DNA of 64,000 nt from Polytrichum commune (Eukaryota; Streptophyta; Polytrichopsida; Polytrichales; Polytrichaceae), in assembly GCA_950295325.1 (NCBI GenBank), contig OX485803.1, positions 29,698,001-29,762,000 of the forward strand, written 5' to 3'. How positions within the stretch are numbered: the first letter of the stretch is position 1; each line of letters starts with the position of its first letter. The notes beneath the pieces were generated by a model. That model was not told the DNA's origin and did not search any database. It saw nothing but the letters and a program-made list of their open reading frames with translations. The position numbers and the translations under genes are program-made. Positions 46,980-57,827 of the stretch are shown here, one piece after another.

Positions 46980-49900
46980 GTCAGCCATAAACCCCCACCC
47001 TTATGTGTCTGTGTCCGGGTGAGAGCCTATGGCTCACATGTACTTGCTCACTTCACTTGGCCCTCAGAATTGGCGCTCCCTACTCCAGTAATATGAATCT
47101 CAACCACACAATTCTTTATTCAAATCACATGAGACGTAGTATTTAGAAATACTTCTTGCTCTCATGATAATTACTTCCCATCAACACCACACCAATCCTC
47201 AACCTACAACAACAAATCCTAGCCTACTCTAAAATGTCTTGTAATGGCGTTAAGCCACACCAATTCACACATTAGCATGCCCACCCATAATCAGACTAAT
47301 CACTATCTCCCTAGTCACATCACTACCTTCCCCCTTAAACCCAACACCTATCCTAATTCGGTCACTTAACTACTGCCTTTCTCACCACCCAACAGCTGGT
47401 GTTCTCCCGTCTCTAGCAGTGTCTTGGTGGCACTCAGTCAGCAGACTGCCGCCTTGCCCTTCCAGCTCATAGACTGGAGCTTCGATCTACACCTGAGCTT
47501 CTGCCTCAGAGTCTCCCGTTTCGAATCAGGGTCCACGGACCATTGCTGCCTACCGAATGAGGCACACTTGCCAGCGCTCCTCCGCTTTCCCAAACCCAGA
47601 CAGAGGCTTAATCGAGGCCCTTGTTTCCTCCGAAGCTCTAATGACAGCCTTAGGCAGCACCTGCTCCTGGCCTGGAGTCTCTCCCCCTTAACCGCATTCC
47701 ACCCTTAGCCAGATCTGGTACAGATCCCACACACACTCCACACAGGCCTGTTGAAACTCCTTCATGCCAATTCACATCAGCTAGCCGGTGACAAATTGAG
47801 GTGGTACAGAGACCTTGTGCTCTCCTTGCGTCTCCAAATTCACAGTCCACAGTCCATCTCTGAATTCACATTGTCGACACCTCGTTTGAATGCGGTTACA
47901 ACACCGCCTTGGCGATTTCTTCTGGAGCCATCTCCTCTGTCTCCCTAGTACCTAAAGCTCAGAAGTAGCACCGAAGCTCTAGATCCCTCATCAGACATTA
48001 TGTCGAACCTTGACTTGCAATGACCTGTGTCCACAGAATTCCTCCCTCCTGCGGTTTGACTGCCGCCTTCTCACCCATTTCGATGCAGTTGGTTGCTTGT
48101 GCTCGCTCCGATTGTTGCCGCATTGGCTGGTGGTTTGAACAAGAGCATGCTTCGGCCCCATTCTCACTACTCCTCCATATCCTCCCCTGGCTCCTCATCT
48201 GCGACACACAGAGCCTCCTACCGCTCCCGGCGACGCACCTTCAGCAAGAGAGAGAGAGAATCCCTGCCTTCGGCCGCCAACCTCTGAACCCAGAACCCCG
48301 AAAATAAATCCAGAGCACCCGGGCCTTCGGCCTCTCCCACCTCCGAATTCAAGAGATAACCCGAATCAACCCGCCCCCCTTAAACGGTAACAACCTAAGC
48401 CTAAAACGAACAATAAACTTGAACTCTAAGCCGCTTGAGCTTAAGCATCACTCAATTCTAATTTAAACTAATTCACTCTTTGAATTTTTACTTTCAAAGA
48501 CTCAGCCCCAACACTTAGCTCACCAAATCTAACTAATTAAAACCACACCTAAATTTTAATGCCTCACGCTTGTTATCACTTTGACAACTCAAGCAATCAC
48601 AAACGCCAAGGTCTTTTATGATTTTTAATGTTAAGTTGACATGTGGTGTGAGGCCAAACCGCCCACCCTTAAGCATCCTAGTCCGGGTGAGGGCATGGGT
48701 ATCACATTCATGTTCACATAACTCCCTCTTACCAACTTTGTAACAATCCATTTCATTTCCCATCAACTCTTGCACACCAATTTATTCCATAATAAGAGTA
48801 CAAGCATTGAAAAATGCTCTTCTCTATTTATCCCCTCCTCCCTACACTAATTCACACTCCAACCCTCAACTCATTACCAAAATCTCATCCCCCTAGGCCA
48901 CCCTCTAATTTATGTGAAACTAAATCCCCCTAATACCCTTGGCCCTTACCCGGCTTATACCCGGTCTTCTACCTAGTCCCATAACCGGGTCCTCGGCCCC
49001 AAGGCTCGGCCACAAAACCAGTAGCTTCCTCTCTTCCACAAAACCAGTAGTTTCTGTAGCAGTTCGGCCAAGCTTCGGCCACAGACCAGTAGCTCACCAT
49101 CGAATTCTGTAGCAGTTGGCCAAGGCTTCGGCCACAAAACCAGTAGCTCCTCTCGAATTCTGCAGCAGTTGGCCAAGGCTTCGGCCATAGACCAGTAGCT
49201 CCTCTCGAATTCTGTAGCAGTTGGCCAAGGCTTCGGCCACAGACCAGTAGCTCCTCTCGCAATCTGTAGCAGTTCGGCCAAGGCTTCAGCCACAGACCAG
49301 TAGCTCACCCTCGAATTCTTTAGCAATTCGGCCAAGGCTTCGGCCACAAAACCAGTAGCTCACCCTCGAATTATTTAGCAGTTCGGCCAAGGCTTCGGCC
49401 ACAAAACCAGTAGCTCCTCTCGAATTCTGTAGCAGTTGGCCAAGGCTTTGGCCACGGACCAGTAGCTCCTCTCGCAATCTGTAGCAGTTCGGCCAAGGCT
49501 TCGGCCACAGACCAGTAGCTCACCCTCGAATTCTTTAGCAGTTCGGCCAGGGCTTCGGCCACAAAACCAGTAGCTTACCCTCGAATTCTTGAGCTCCTTG
49601 AGCTCCCCCCTTGCTCTACACCAAAAAAAAAGAGAACCCCAAAAGAACCAAGAAGCTTAACCCCTCACCTCTCTCCTACTTAGTAGGAACTTATCTTATC
49701 CACTAAACCCTCACCCCCTAAACCAACACCATGGGTCCCAATTCAAACACTTAAACCCCAAGGCACTTCCCTTTATTTAACACACATGCTATCAACTTAA
49801 CTAACCCAATCCCCTAATGCCACTCATCCTTTAATTAACCACACCAAATAAGCCTAAGGCCTAAAATATAAATTTACACCAAGCCTCACTCTTTTTAATC

Positions 49901-50030
49901 TTTTTTGAGATTCAAATAATAACTTCAAATGCAATTCTAAGTAAATTCTAACATAAAACCAATATGAGCAACCAATTTGGGCTCATATGTGGGCACCATA
50001 TTGGGCTCACAACAATAATGTCACGAATAT
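46980..50030. other. C-rich, G-poor block, possible LTR-retrotransposon remnant
   Basis: From about 47,050 to 50,000 the plus strand is strongly rich in C over G outside the minisatellite (for example AACCCTCACCCCCTAAACC near 49,705). 46,990-47,060 and 48,655-48,740 share the phrase GTCCGGGTGAG(A/G)GC and nearby words, suggesting an internal duplication. The part 47,400-48,350 is GC-rich with open frames on both strands and no motif. Strand-biased composition fits one decayed retrotransposon, but ends were not found. Confidence 0.35.
49018..49590 (+). repeat. 53-bp minisatellite, about 11 units
   Basis: Units start CCAGTAGCTC and contain TCGAATTCTGTAGCAGTT and CAAGGCTTCGGCCAC. Starts are near 49,018, 49,044, 49,086, 49,140, 49,192, 49,244, 49,297, 49,352, 49,407, 49,459, 49,512 and 49,566. 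Two unit types alternate (CTCCTCTCG and CTCACCCTCG). Minus-strand frames with repeated GATGLWPKPWPT-like words are by-products of the repeat. Confidence 0.92.
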
Positions 50031-50317
50031 GACACTTTCTCTTAGTGAAATTTTAGAATGTCACAAAGTTCACAAACGAATATGACATTAAATCCACTGG
50101 ATTCTACTAGTGTAGTGATTATGTTTGGTGGGATCTAGATTTGCTTTGGTCATTCTACAATTCGAACTCACCATAGAGTTTAGGGTTTGTCCTTCATTGA
50201 GAAGTGGCAATGGAATGATGGTGTTACCTTAATGCCATTTTCTCCAAGTTTATTAGTGTACCTTTAGGGTGTTCATGGCTTCCATCTTGTGAGACTTGTA
50301 AATTAATTAATTAATTT

Positions 50318-50400
50318 TATTTTTTGTTTGAGACGAATGAGCAAACTTTTTATTTCATTGCCAAAAAACCATACAACATCATCGGGACCTAAAAAAAAAG
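50318..50400 (-). mobile_element. Very short LINE 3' end
   Basis: On the minus strand GGCAATGAAATAAAAAG is followed by CATTCGTCTCAAAC and an A-rich tail (AAAAAATAAAATT). This resembles the tail junction of the LINEs at 3.1 and 59.1 kb (TCTGTCTC then A-rich). Only about 80 bases remain. Confidence 0.4.
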
Positions 50401-50988
50401 GGAGCATGTTAATTTTATGGGTGGAGCAAGTGGAATCACAAAATTCCAAGGAAGGTGAACAATCTAAGTATGATCAACTAGCATTTGAGTGTTTCCAATA
50501 GGGTTCTAATTCATCATCCTAGTGTTTGACCTATGGTAGAGGAAATTGTTGCTACCCCATGAAATGTCGAACTTGTTGAGGACATCATTGTTAATCGTTG
50601 CTCTCTCTGTGTCTTTAAAAGCTTCATCCAAAGCAATCCTAGCATAGTCAAGGATTCATAAGGTCTCGGGGGGGTCAGTGTGTTAAAAAGTTAAGGATAT
50701 AGGTGCGAACAACCACTATTTTATAGGGGGGTATTACTTTCAATTCTCTTCTTTTTTTCACATGCTATCATTATGTAAATTTCTACTTTGGGTTAATAGA
50801 AAAATGGCTTGCATTACTTATAATTCCAAATGACCTATTATTCCATACCCTATAGTACTTTAAAGATGTCCAGTGCCATTTTTGATACCCTATATTACTC
50901 TTAAGTCCATTTATAATTTTTAGCCCCCATGTTTTTAAAATACCCTATCATTTGTTCGCACGTATATTGCTACTCCAACCAATGACTA

Positions 50989-51000
50989 CCCCCCCCCCCC
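50989..51000 (+). repeat. Poly-C run
   Basis: Twelve consecutive C bases. Confidence 0.9.
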
Positions 51001-51214
51001 AGCATAAGGTGTATTACAAGGTCAAATTCGTAGAAAATATATACATAATTGATTTAAAACCTTGGAGAGAAAGTTTTGCCAAAAATTCTTGATGACATTG
51101 GCATTCCGTTGTCGTAATGTAAATACATACACTATATAGATGTGTACTTATTTAGTATTGCATTGTGGTTCTTTGATTTGGAGGAAAGTAAAAGGGAATA
51201 GAAATAGATTACCT

Positions 51215-51360
51215 TTTTTTTTACTCTTAGTTTATTCTTAGTCACTCTTAGTTCACCCTTTTAGTCTTATCTTTTGTTTTACTCTTAGTTTACTCTTAGT
51301 TTACTCTTAGTTTACCCTTTTAGTCTTACTTCTAGTTTTATTCTTAGTTTACTTTTGGAC
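51215..51360 (+). repeat. 12-bp minisatellite
   Basis: Repeats of TTACTCTTAGTT with variants such as CTTTTAGTCTTA; about eleven units. No gene. Confidence 0.8.
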
Positions 51361-52619
51361 CAATGGGTGATTAGAAGCCCATGTGATGAGGATAAGAGGG
51401 GGACTTTGTCTATCTCATATTAGATTGTTGTAGAGAGGAGATTGTTGTAGAGAGGAGGTTGTTATGGAGAAGAAGGGTTTTTTTCTAAGCTCATGGTGTG
51501 TGAGTTTATGGGAATTTTGAAATAAAATATGGAAGAGTTGTGTTTCATGGTGTTGTTTTTTTAGAGTGATCTCACTTGTTTGATTTGAAGTTAGCAATTA
51601 AAAGTTGTGCTAGTTTGAGTGGAGGGAGGTATGTTGGCTCTTATAAAGAAGGGTTGAGATTTCGACCGACCATAAAAGACGGACAGGTCTTTTGTTTGCA
51701 ACGAAACTTTAAGGAAATGTATTACTTATTGTTAGCTTTCTGTAAAGATCTCATTTGCTCAATTTGGCGTTCATATGAAGATTTAAAGACTTGAAGACTT
51801 CTCAAGATTCAAGTGTGCTGTGGCTTATGGTTCGTTGTCCTTTCTGTGATTCCCAGCCGGATTTGGAGGCTAGTCACATTTGATTTTTTTGCATCGTAAA
51901 TTTGTTGTGGGTTTTGTGGGAATCTATAAAAGCGCCATTTCATGTTTGTGACAACGAAGTGGGATTGGTGACCCACAAGGTTGTTTTCTGTTGTTACCAT
52001 TGGTGAGGCACGATTGCTATTAACCGTGGGTTTGAAAGTTTAGGAGCCAATCTTTCGGATGCCAGCTCGTATTCTAAGGTCCCGTTTTACCCGTCTAAGG
52101 CATGTGGTTTCTTATCACCCTACCCTTACCCTTAACACATTTAGAGCCGCAACAGGATAGGCCGACGGGAAAGAGTTTGAAGATTTGAAGAAACTGAAGA
52201 CCGAGACTCTTGAAGACCAGAGGATTCGACAATCCGACAAACAAATCTAGTTGCAGCCAAAAGCCCAATGCTTTCCCAAGGCGGAACCCTCTCTACCCAA
52301 CACCGTTTCTACTTCTCAACGGAATTGTTTCTACCTTATTACTTTAATATTACCTTTTCTTAGACAAGTGAACCACATTATTCACTGCCAAAAACTTATG
52401 AATAACCCTTGTTGGTGTGACCAATACTAACCTAATACAAATGGAGCTTGTAGTATATTGACCTATGTGGCCTCTCATGTCGACTATGTACTTGACTTCA
52501 AAAATGCATTGAGTATTTTCTCAGCTAAAGTTCATGCTTAGCCATGTGGAGCTCAGTTGACTCTAGAAATGTACAGTCATGTAATATGAAACTCACTACA
52601 CCTAATAAAATGATATTGG
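51361..52619. other. No supported gene
   Basis: Short frames (60-72 codons) without motifs; no pairable repeat ends. Confidence 0.4.
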
Positions 52620-52855
52620 TCATAAAGTGTCTGGGGAGAGTTTTGGCCATAATTGGTTGAAATCCTTGTGTCTCCAAGTCCAACTTGTTACATGTTGACA
52701 TCTTTCGGGTTTTCTTTCTTAAATTGGGATATATTCTCTAAACTCCTCTAAAACGATTGATAATTCTCTTGACATCTTCAACTTCAACCGGTTATTTCTC
52801 AAACTCAACCAATTCATCTATAAATAGCAACTGTTGCTTCTCCCCGTTCATTGCA
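52620..52855 (+). repeat. AACCGGTT-type dispersed repeat
   Basis: Holds TTTTGGCCATAATTGG, CCAACTTGTTACATGTTG, then TCAACCGGTTATTTCTC, in the order of the forward arm at 45.9 kb. Confidence 0.65.
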
Positions 52856-54202
52856 CAAAAATATCAAACATTCTAAACTTACATTACTACTAATATATAT
52901 ATATATCTTGAGCTGCACACTGCCTACAGGAACGAAAGATAATTATCACAAAATTTGTCGTAAATTGGCCTTTTCTCGTTTATCAAAGTTGCTGCTTATC
53001 TCAACTCCTCCTCATTCCTCTCTAGCTTTTAGCCTTCTGTCTGTAGAGTGTGGACAGTAGGAGCGCTTGCACTTTTGTTAAAAGGCAGGACCTTGCAAAA
53101 TTGGTGTTGTTGGGTATCTCAGCCTTCAGCCACAATCGTTGTAGCCATGGAAGATTCAATATCCAAGCAAGCCAGGAAGCTGCAAGTGATCATCACCAGC
53201 ATGGCTACCACATAATTATGGAAAACAGAAAAGATACAACCTGCCATTTTGTAGTGGCTTGGTCCCAATCTCAGCTCGTATACATTTTCATGGATGAGTC
53301 ACAATAGATGTTGCTTCATTGTTTTCATGGCAACCAATTAAATTAACTACGGCCATATGACCGGATATGACTATCGGTTTTAGGGCAGTTAGGTGGAACC
53401 AAAGTGATGACTAGAAGTGACTTTAGTCATCATATGACTAGGTTTTTAGTCATATCGAACATGACCTAGATGGGAATCGTGTAGAGAACGTGTTGGGAAC
53501 CTGATTAGGTGGTACGTATACAAGAGATTGGAGACCCTTCTTTACAATGACTCATATATAGTAGTGGCGCCTATTCCCGATCAAGACCCCATGGGCAATC
53601 TATAGTGTACAAGAATTTTAACCAAGTTGGGATTGGGTTTCGATTTGGATGGGATTCGATTTCAATCACGCCGCAACCAATAGTGCCATGGCACGTGCCG
53701 TGGTTTTGAGTGCAAAAGTGAGGAAGAATGATCGGTTAAACTAAGCAGTTATGACAAACTCTAGGCATTGGTAATAATTTCGGACCAACTTTTGGCTTCA
53801 AGAATTCATAATAATTTCAATTAAGGAATAAAATTACCGAAAAAAATTGCAATCCTCTTGATTTCTATCTTCCTACACATATAAACTTTTACACCACCTT
53901 ATACTTCTCTAGATCTGGTGCAAAATCTCTCTAGTGATCGGTTATAGATGCCTCTACTCTATATATAGCAAGCCCCCACAAGTCTGCCCATTTACTCTTA
54001 GATAAAACAGAGTGTAGCAGAGTTGGTCACAGAGCGTATTGAATATGGCACGACTGTTGACCATATGCATGCATGGATAAATAAATGCCTACCAGCCATC
54101 ATGCTAGACATGGCGGGACAGTTTATGAGGGCACTAAATGCCACTCATAAGATGTCCTTCACACTGTTCACAGTTTTCTAAGATGCCCAGTTCTCCAATG
54201 AG
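52856..54202. other. No supported gene
   Basis: Contains an AT-dinucleotide stretch near 52,892 and short frames only. A frame at 53,050-53,307 has no motif. Confidence 0.4.
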
Positions 54203-54216
54203 TTCCCTATTATTTC
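54203..54216 (+). repeat. Left target-site duplication of the LINE
   Basis: TTCCCTATTATTTC, repeated exactly at 59,090-59,103 just after the poly(A) tail. Confidence 0.88.
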
Positions 54217-54439
54217 CTCTATTTTAGAGCAAGCCCAATCGTTCCTGGATCTGCATCTGCATCCGGGAATGAAAAGTGGCCTCCATCCAGAATGCAGATG
54301 CAGACCCAGGCAAAACTGCCACTCATTCTGCATTGCTTTCATCAGAATTCCCTCTAAAATGATTTGTAGTTTTCTGAAGTCATGAAGTTCAACCGGTTAG
54401 TTCTCAAACTCATATGTGCTTCATGCGTAAGTAGTATTT

Positions 54440-55300
54440 CTTTCCTGGTTTACCCTAAACTATAACTGGTTATTTTCAAGCTCATCCATGCTTCATGCGT
54501 AACTATAATTATTTCCTGGGTTACCCTAAACCTCAACCGGTTATTTCTCAAGCTCATCCGTAATTTGCATGTGAATATAATTATATCCTGGTTTACCCTA
54601 AACCTCAACCGGTTATTTCTCAAACTCATCCCTAATTTGCACATGAATATAATTATCTCTTGGTTTACCCTAAACCTCAACCGGTTATTTCTCAAACTCA
54701 TCCCTAATTTGCACATGAATATAATTATCTCCTGGTTTACCCTAAACCTCAACCGGTTCAGCTGGTTAGTTCTCAAGCTCATCCATAATGTGCACGTGAA
54801 TATAATTATCTCCTGGTTTACCCTAAACCTCAACCGGTTATTTCTCAAACTCATCCCCAATTTGCACGTGAATATAATTATCACCTGGTTTACCCTAAAT
54901 CTCAACCGGTTATTTCTCAAACTCATCCGTAATGTGCATGTGAATATAATTATCTCCTGGTTTACCCTAAACCTCAACCGGTTCAACCGGTTATTTCTCA
55001 AGCTCATCCGTAATGTGCACGTGAATATAATTATCTCCTGGTTTACCCTAAACCTCAACCGGTTCAACCGGTTATTTCTCAAGCTCATCCGTAATGTGCA
55101 CGTGAATATAATTATCTCCTGGTTTACCCTAAACCTCAACCGGTTATTTCTCAAACTCATCCGTAATTTGCACGTGAATATAATTATCTCATGGTTTACC
55201 CTAAACCTCAACCAGTTATTTCTCAAACTCATCCGTAATGTGCACGTGAATATAATTATCTCCTGGTTTACCCTCAAGCAGTTCATGTGTACGTGAAGGG
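54440..55300 (+). repeat. 72-bp minisatellite, 12 units
   Basis: Units contain CTGGTTTACCCTAAACCTC, AACCGGTTATTTCTCAA and TGCACGTGAATATAATTAT. Period is 72 bp, with some 81-bp units that carry an extra 9 bases (CGGTTCAAC or similar). Because both lengths are multiples of three, both strands stay open (243 codons plus, 289 codons minus). The AACCGGTT...CTCAAACTCA part equals a piece of the dispersed AACCGGTT repeat. Confidence 0.95.
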
Positions 55301-55466
55301 TAAGTTTCATGAACCCCAAGCCTCAACCGGTAATTTCTCTCAACCGGTTCTTTGTCTTTTAGTTGATAGCAGGCTCCCTCATAACTCGAGGAAATGTAGG
55401 GAGTTCTGCACCTCCCCCAAATTTCTTCATCCAAATTTCAGTTATGCGAGTGTGAGTGGGGCACTT

Positions 55467-55525
55467 CCCTGCATCCGCATCTGCATCGCGGATGTAAAAG
55501 TGCAGATGCAGATGCGGATGCAGGG
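55467..55525. repeat. Perfect 21-bp hairpin
   Basis: Arms CCCTGCATCCGCATCTGCAT(C) at 55,467-55,487 and their exact inverse at 55,505-55,525, with a 17-base loop. A related, imperfect foldback lies at about 54,246-54,312, the other end of the same TIR element. Confidence 0.92.
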
Positions 55526-55543
55526 TGAGTGGCCTTGCCCTTA

Positions 55544-55914
55544 CTTGCTTGTATTGGTTGACCTCTGTCTGTAGCGCAACATTATATATGTCTTCATGAA
55601 GTTTGGCCGTGGCTATTTCTAAGTTGGCTCTAGCATTGAGTTCCTCCCTCTTGTGTTCCTTCGCTTTGTGTTTACTAAACTGCATGTAGAGCCTAGTTAT
55701 ATGTCTAAGCTTTTGAAAAAATGACACGTCGGTGGGAAGGTTGTCCCATTAGTTGATTTGCAAACTCTCCTTTCAAATAGGTCACATTCCACTTGAATGC
55801 TGCTCTTCTAACCTCATCATTCCCTATGCATATCTCTATCTGCACTGGTGAGTGGTTTGAACCTACTGAGACACGGAAAGCGAGAGGGACAACTATTAAA
55901 TCCAGAGTAAAATG
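55544..55914 (-). pseudogene. Inverted LINE segment: endonuclease C-terminus and linker
   Basis: On the minus strand VGSNHSPVQ is the end of an exonuclease-endonuclease-phosphatase domain, whose usual final motif is SDH; here the D is N, so the site is damaged. It is followed in frame (55,705-55,938 and then a shifted frame) by the charged linker with KHKAKEHKREELNARAN and EVNQYKQ, typical of the stretch between endonuclease and polymerase in L1-type ORF2. In the intact protein the endonuclease nicks target DNA to start reverse transcription. Confidence 0.75.
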
Positions 55915-57200
55915 ACAGAAGGTGGGGGACAAATGCACCGCGGAATTCTTCCAATCAGTAAGACAAAAGAATTCACATGCAATTATATCGGAATTGAAAG
56001 AGAATCACGGCAGGAGCTTTACAAAAGGAAGACCTTGGGGAAATTTGTCTTAACTTTTACCAAACGCTTTATAAGTGTAAGGCAATTTCCGGGGATGCAA
56101 TGCGGGAAGTTCTAGAAGAATTTCCAGCCACCTTTATAATAGACATGAATGTCTTGCTTACCAAAGCAATCACGGAGAAGGAACTATCAACAGCTATTTT
56201 GTCTATGGCAAAGGGGAAGGCACTGGGGCATGATGGGATACCAATTGAATTCTTTTAAAGTTATTGGTCCACGATAGGTAAAGACTTTCTTAGAATGGTA
56301 CTCAAGAGCATAGATGAAGGGGCATTACCCGAAGGGATCATTAGGGGGCTAATCAGCCTGATCCCAAAAGAAGGGGACTCAAAGGACCTTAATTACTAGA
56401 GACCCATCACACTCCTTATGGCTAGTTATAAGATCTTTGCAAAAACACTACAACTTAGATTACAGCCACTCCTAAGGGATGTAATTACCCCATAACAAAC
56501 CGCATTTCTCCCACTCAGATTTATTCTAGACAACATAGTGTTGACTCAGGAAACCTTACATTGGGCAAAGACATCAAGACAACCAACAATTTTTTTGAAA
56601 CTAGACTTCTTAAAGGCGTATGATAAGGTCTCCTGGATCTTCCTCTTTAGCGCTATGAGGAAGATGAATATTGATGACAAGTTTATTAAATGGGTTAAAC
56701 TTCTCTTCGTCAATGCTTCAGCCGCAGTCAATCTAAATGGAAGTCCAGGTAACAACTTCAAAGTTGAGTGTGGGGTTAGATAGGGGTGCCCATTGGCTCC
56801 ATACCTTTTTCTTATAGTAGGAGAGGTACTCACACATGTTATTAAGAAGGCAATTAAGGAAAATAGGTTGAAGGGGATAACCTTGCATGGGGGGAAAGAA
56901 CAACAAAACATCTCAGAGTACACGGACGACTCATCATTCATGGTGAGGGGGGAAAAGAGGGACGTAGATGAATTGGTGCGCCTTTTAAAAGTACATTCTA
57001 AGGTATGGAGTCATATTAGCAAAGCATGGAAGGTCATGGTAAAAGGCTTATATCAACTCCCACCCCGCACGAGAATGGAGTTGCTACACTCCAACATTAG
57101 GTGGTCCGAAGGGGTGGACCTTATTAACAAGGGTTTTACATACGCTAAAGGCCCCACCTCTATGACAAGGCATCCAATGCGTTGACGATATTTGGGATAG
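55915..57200 (+). pseudogene. LINE ORF2 reverse transcriptase domain, broken
   Basis: Homology starts at about 55,916 and shifts frame near 56,025. From 56,028 to about 57,150 one frame carries the polymerase: GHDGIPIEFF (motif 0), RPITLL, motif A with its aspartate in FLKLDFLKAYDK (near 56,604), GCPLAPYLF (motif B), and the catalytic YTDD at 56,919-56,930, where plant LINEs usually have FADD. Four in-frame stops interrupt it: TAA 56,256, TAG 56,397, TAA 56,493 and TAG 56,781. Three or four of them fall where the family has Q or W, as expected of C-to-T decay. Another frameshift lies near 57,160. Confidence 0.85.
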
Positions 57201-57499
57201 TAACACACAGGAATTCATTACTTGGGAAAGAGCAAAAGAGAAATTCCATCTCTTACCAAGAGAAGAAGAGGACTCACGGGTAGGTCACTTAGTGCATTTT
57301 AAAAACGACGTGCGGCATAATATAGAGAGGATTAAAATCATTTGAAATAAAAATTATAAAGGAATTCCAAATAATGAAGGGGCCATTAAATGTAGACAAT
57401 AGTAAGTTAGATGGACATAAAATATGGGCCATTATTTTTTTGTAAAATTAATATAGGGGCTGAAGATAAGGATCCTAGAAGGTATATTTAGTATGTTTG

Positions 57500-57825
57500 C
57501 TATGGTCTCCTATGTGTTTTCTTCATAACTTTGTTTGCAATGATATTACTGTTTGCACCCTTCTTTGTTTCCATGGTTTCCCTTAACATTCATCAATGCG
57601 TTAGGAAGTAGATTAGCTTTTATTACTTAAAAGGAATATAGAGTACAAAAAATTGCAGTGACTTGGACAATATAAGTAATGGAAGGGTGCAAACAAATGG
57701 GCCATTTTTGAAATTTAAGTAATTATAGGGAGGCTTTAATTCAACCCTTGAAGGTAAATAGCCCCAAAACAAAAAACCCCCAGCCGCACGTGGTGCACAA
57801 AAATGCCTTAGAGTGACCTACCCGT
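57500..57825. other. Non-LINE stretch inside the LINE
   Basis: Protein similarity is lost between about 57,500 and 57,828. The stretch holds a 14-bp inverted repeat (TGTTTGCACCCTTC near 57,551 and its inverse near 57,682) and, further on, GCACGTGGTG and GTGACCTACCCGTG, which resemble the repeat at 13.25 kb. It is probably a small insertion; the ends are not resolved. Confidence 0.4.
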
Positions 57826-57827
57826 GA

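Larger units (their letters stand above)
54227..55540. mobile_element. TIR element nested in the LINE, TTA target duplication
   Basis: Left end GAGCAAGCCCAATCGTTCCT and inverse of the right end GGGCAAGGCCACTCACCCTG are imperfect terminal repeats. TTA flanks both sides (54,224-54,226 and 55,541-55,543), as for PIF/Harbinger-type MITEs. The LINE linker coding sequence stops exactly at the right TTA. Inside lie a minisatellite (54,440-55,300) and a strong hairpin near the right end. No transposase. Confidence 0.75.

Noticed and set aside
47424-48307. GC-rich frames that looked like a gene
   Set aside because: Frames are open on both strands, lack motifs or splice context, and lie in a strand-biased block that looks like a retroelement.
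49286-49562. Repeat-protein frames on the minus strand
   Set aside because: Created by the 53-bp minisatellite; frame changes from unit to unit, so there is no consistent protein.
57551-57695. 14-bp inverted repeat (TGTTTGCACCCTTC) as a small transposon inside the LINE
   Set aside because: No target duplication at its borders, and LINE similarity is already lost outside it, so its limits as an insertion cannot be shown.
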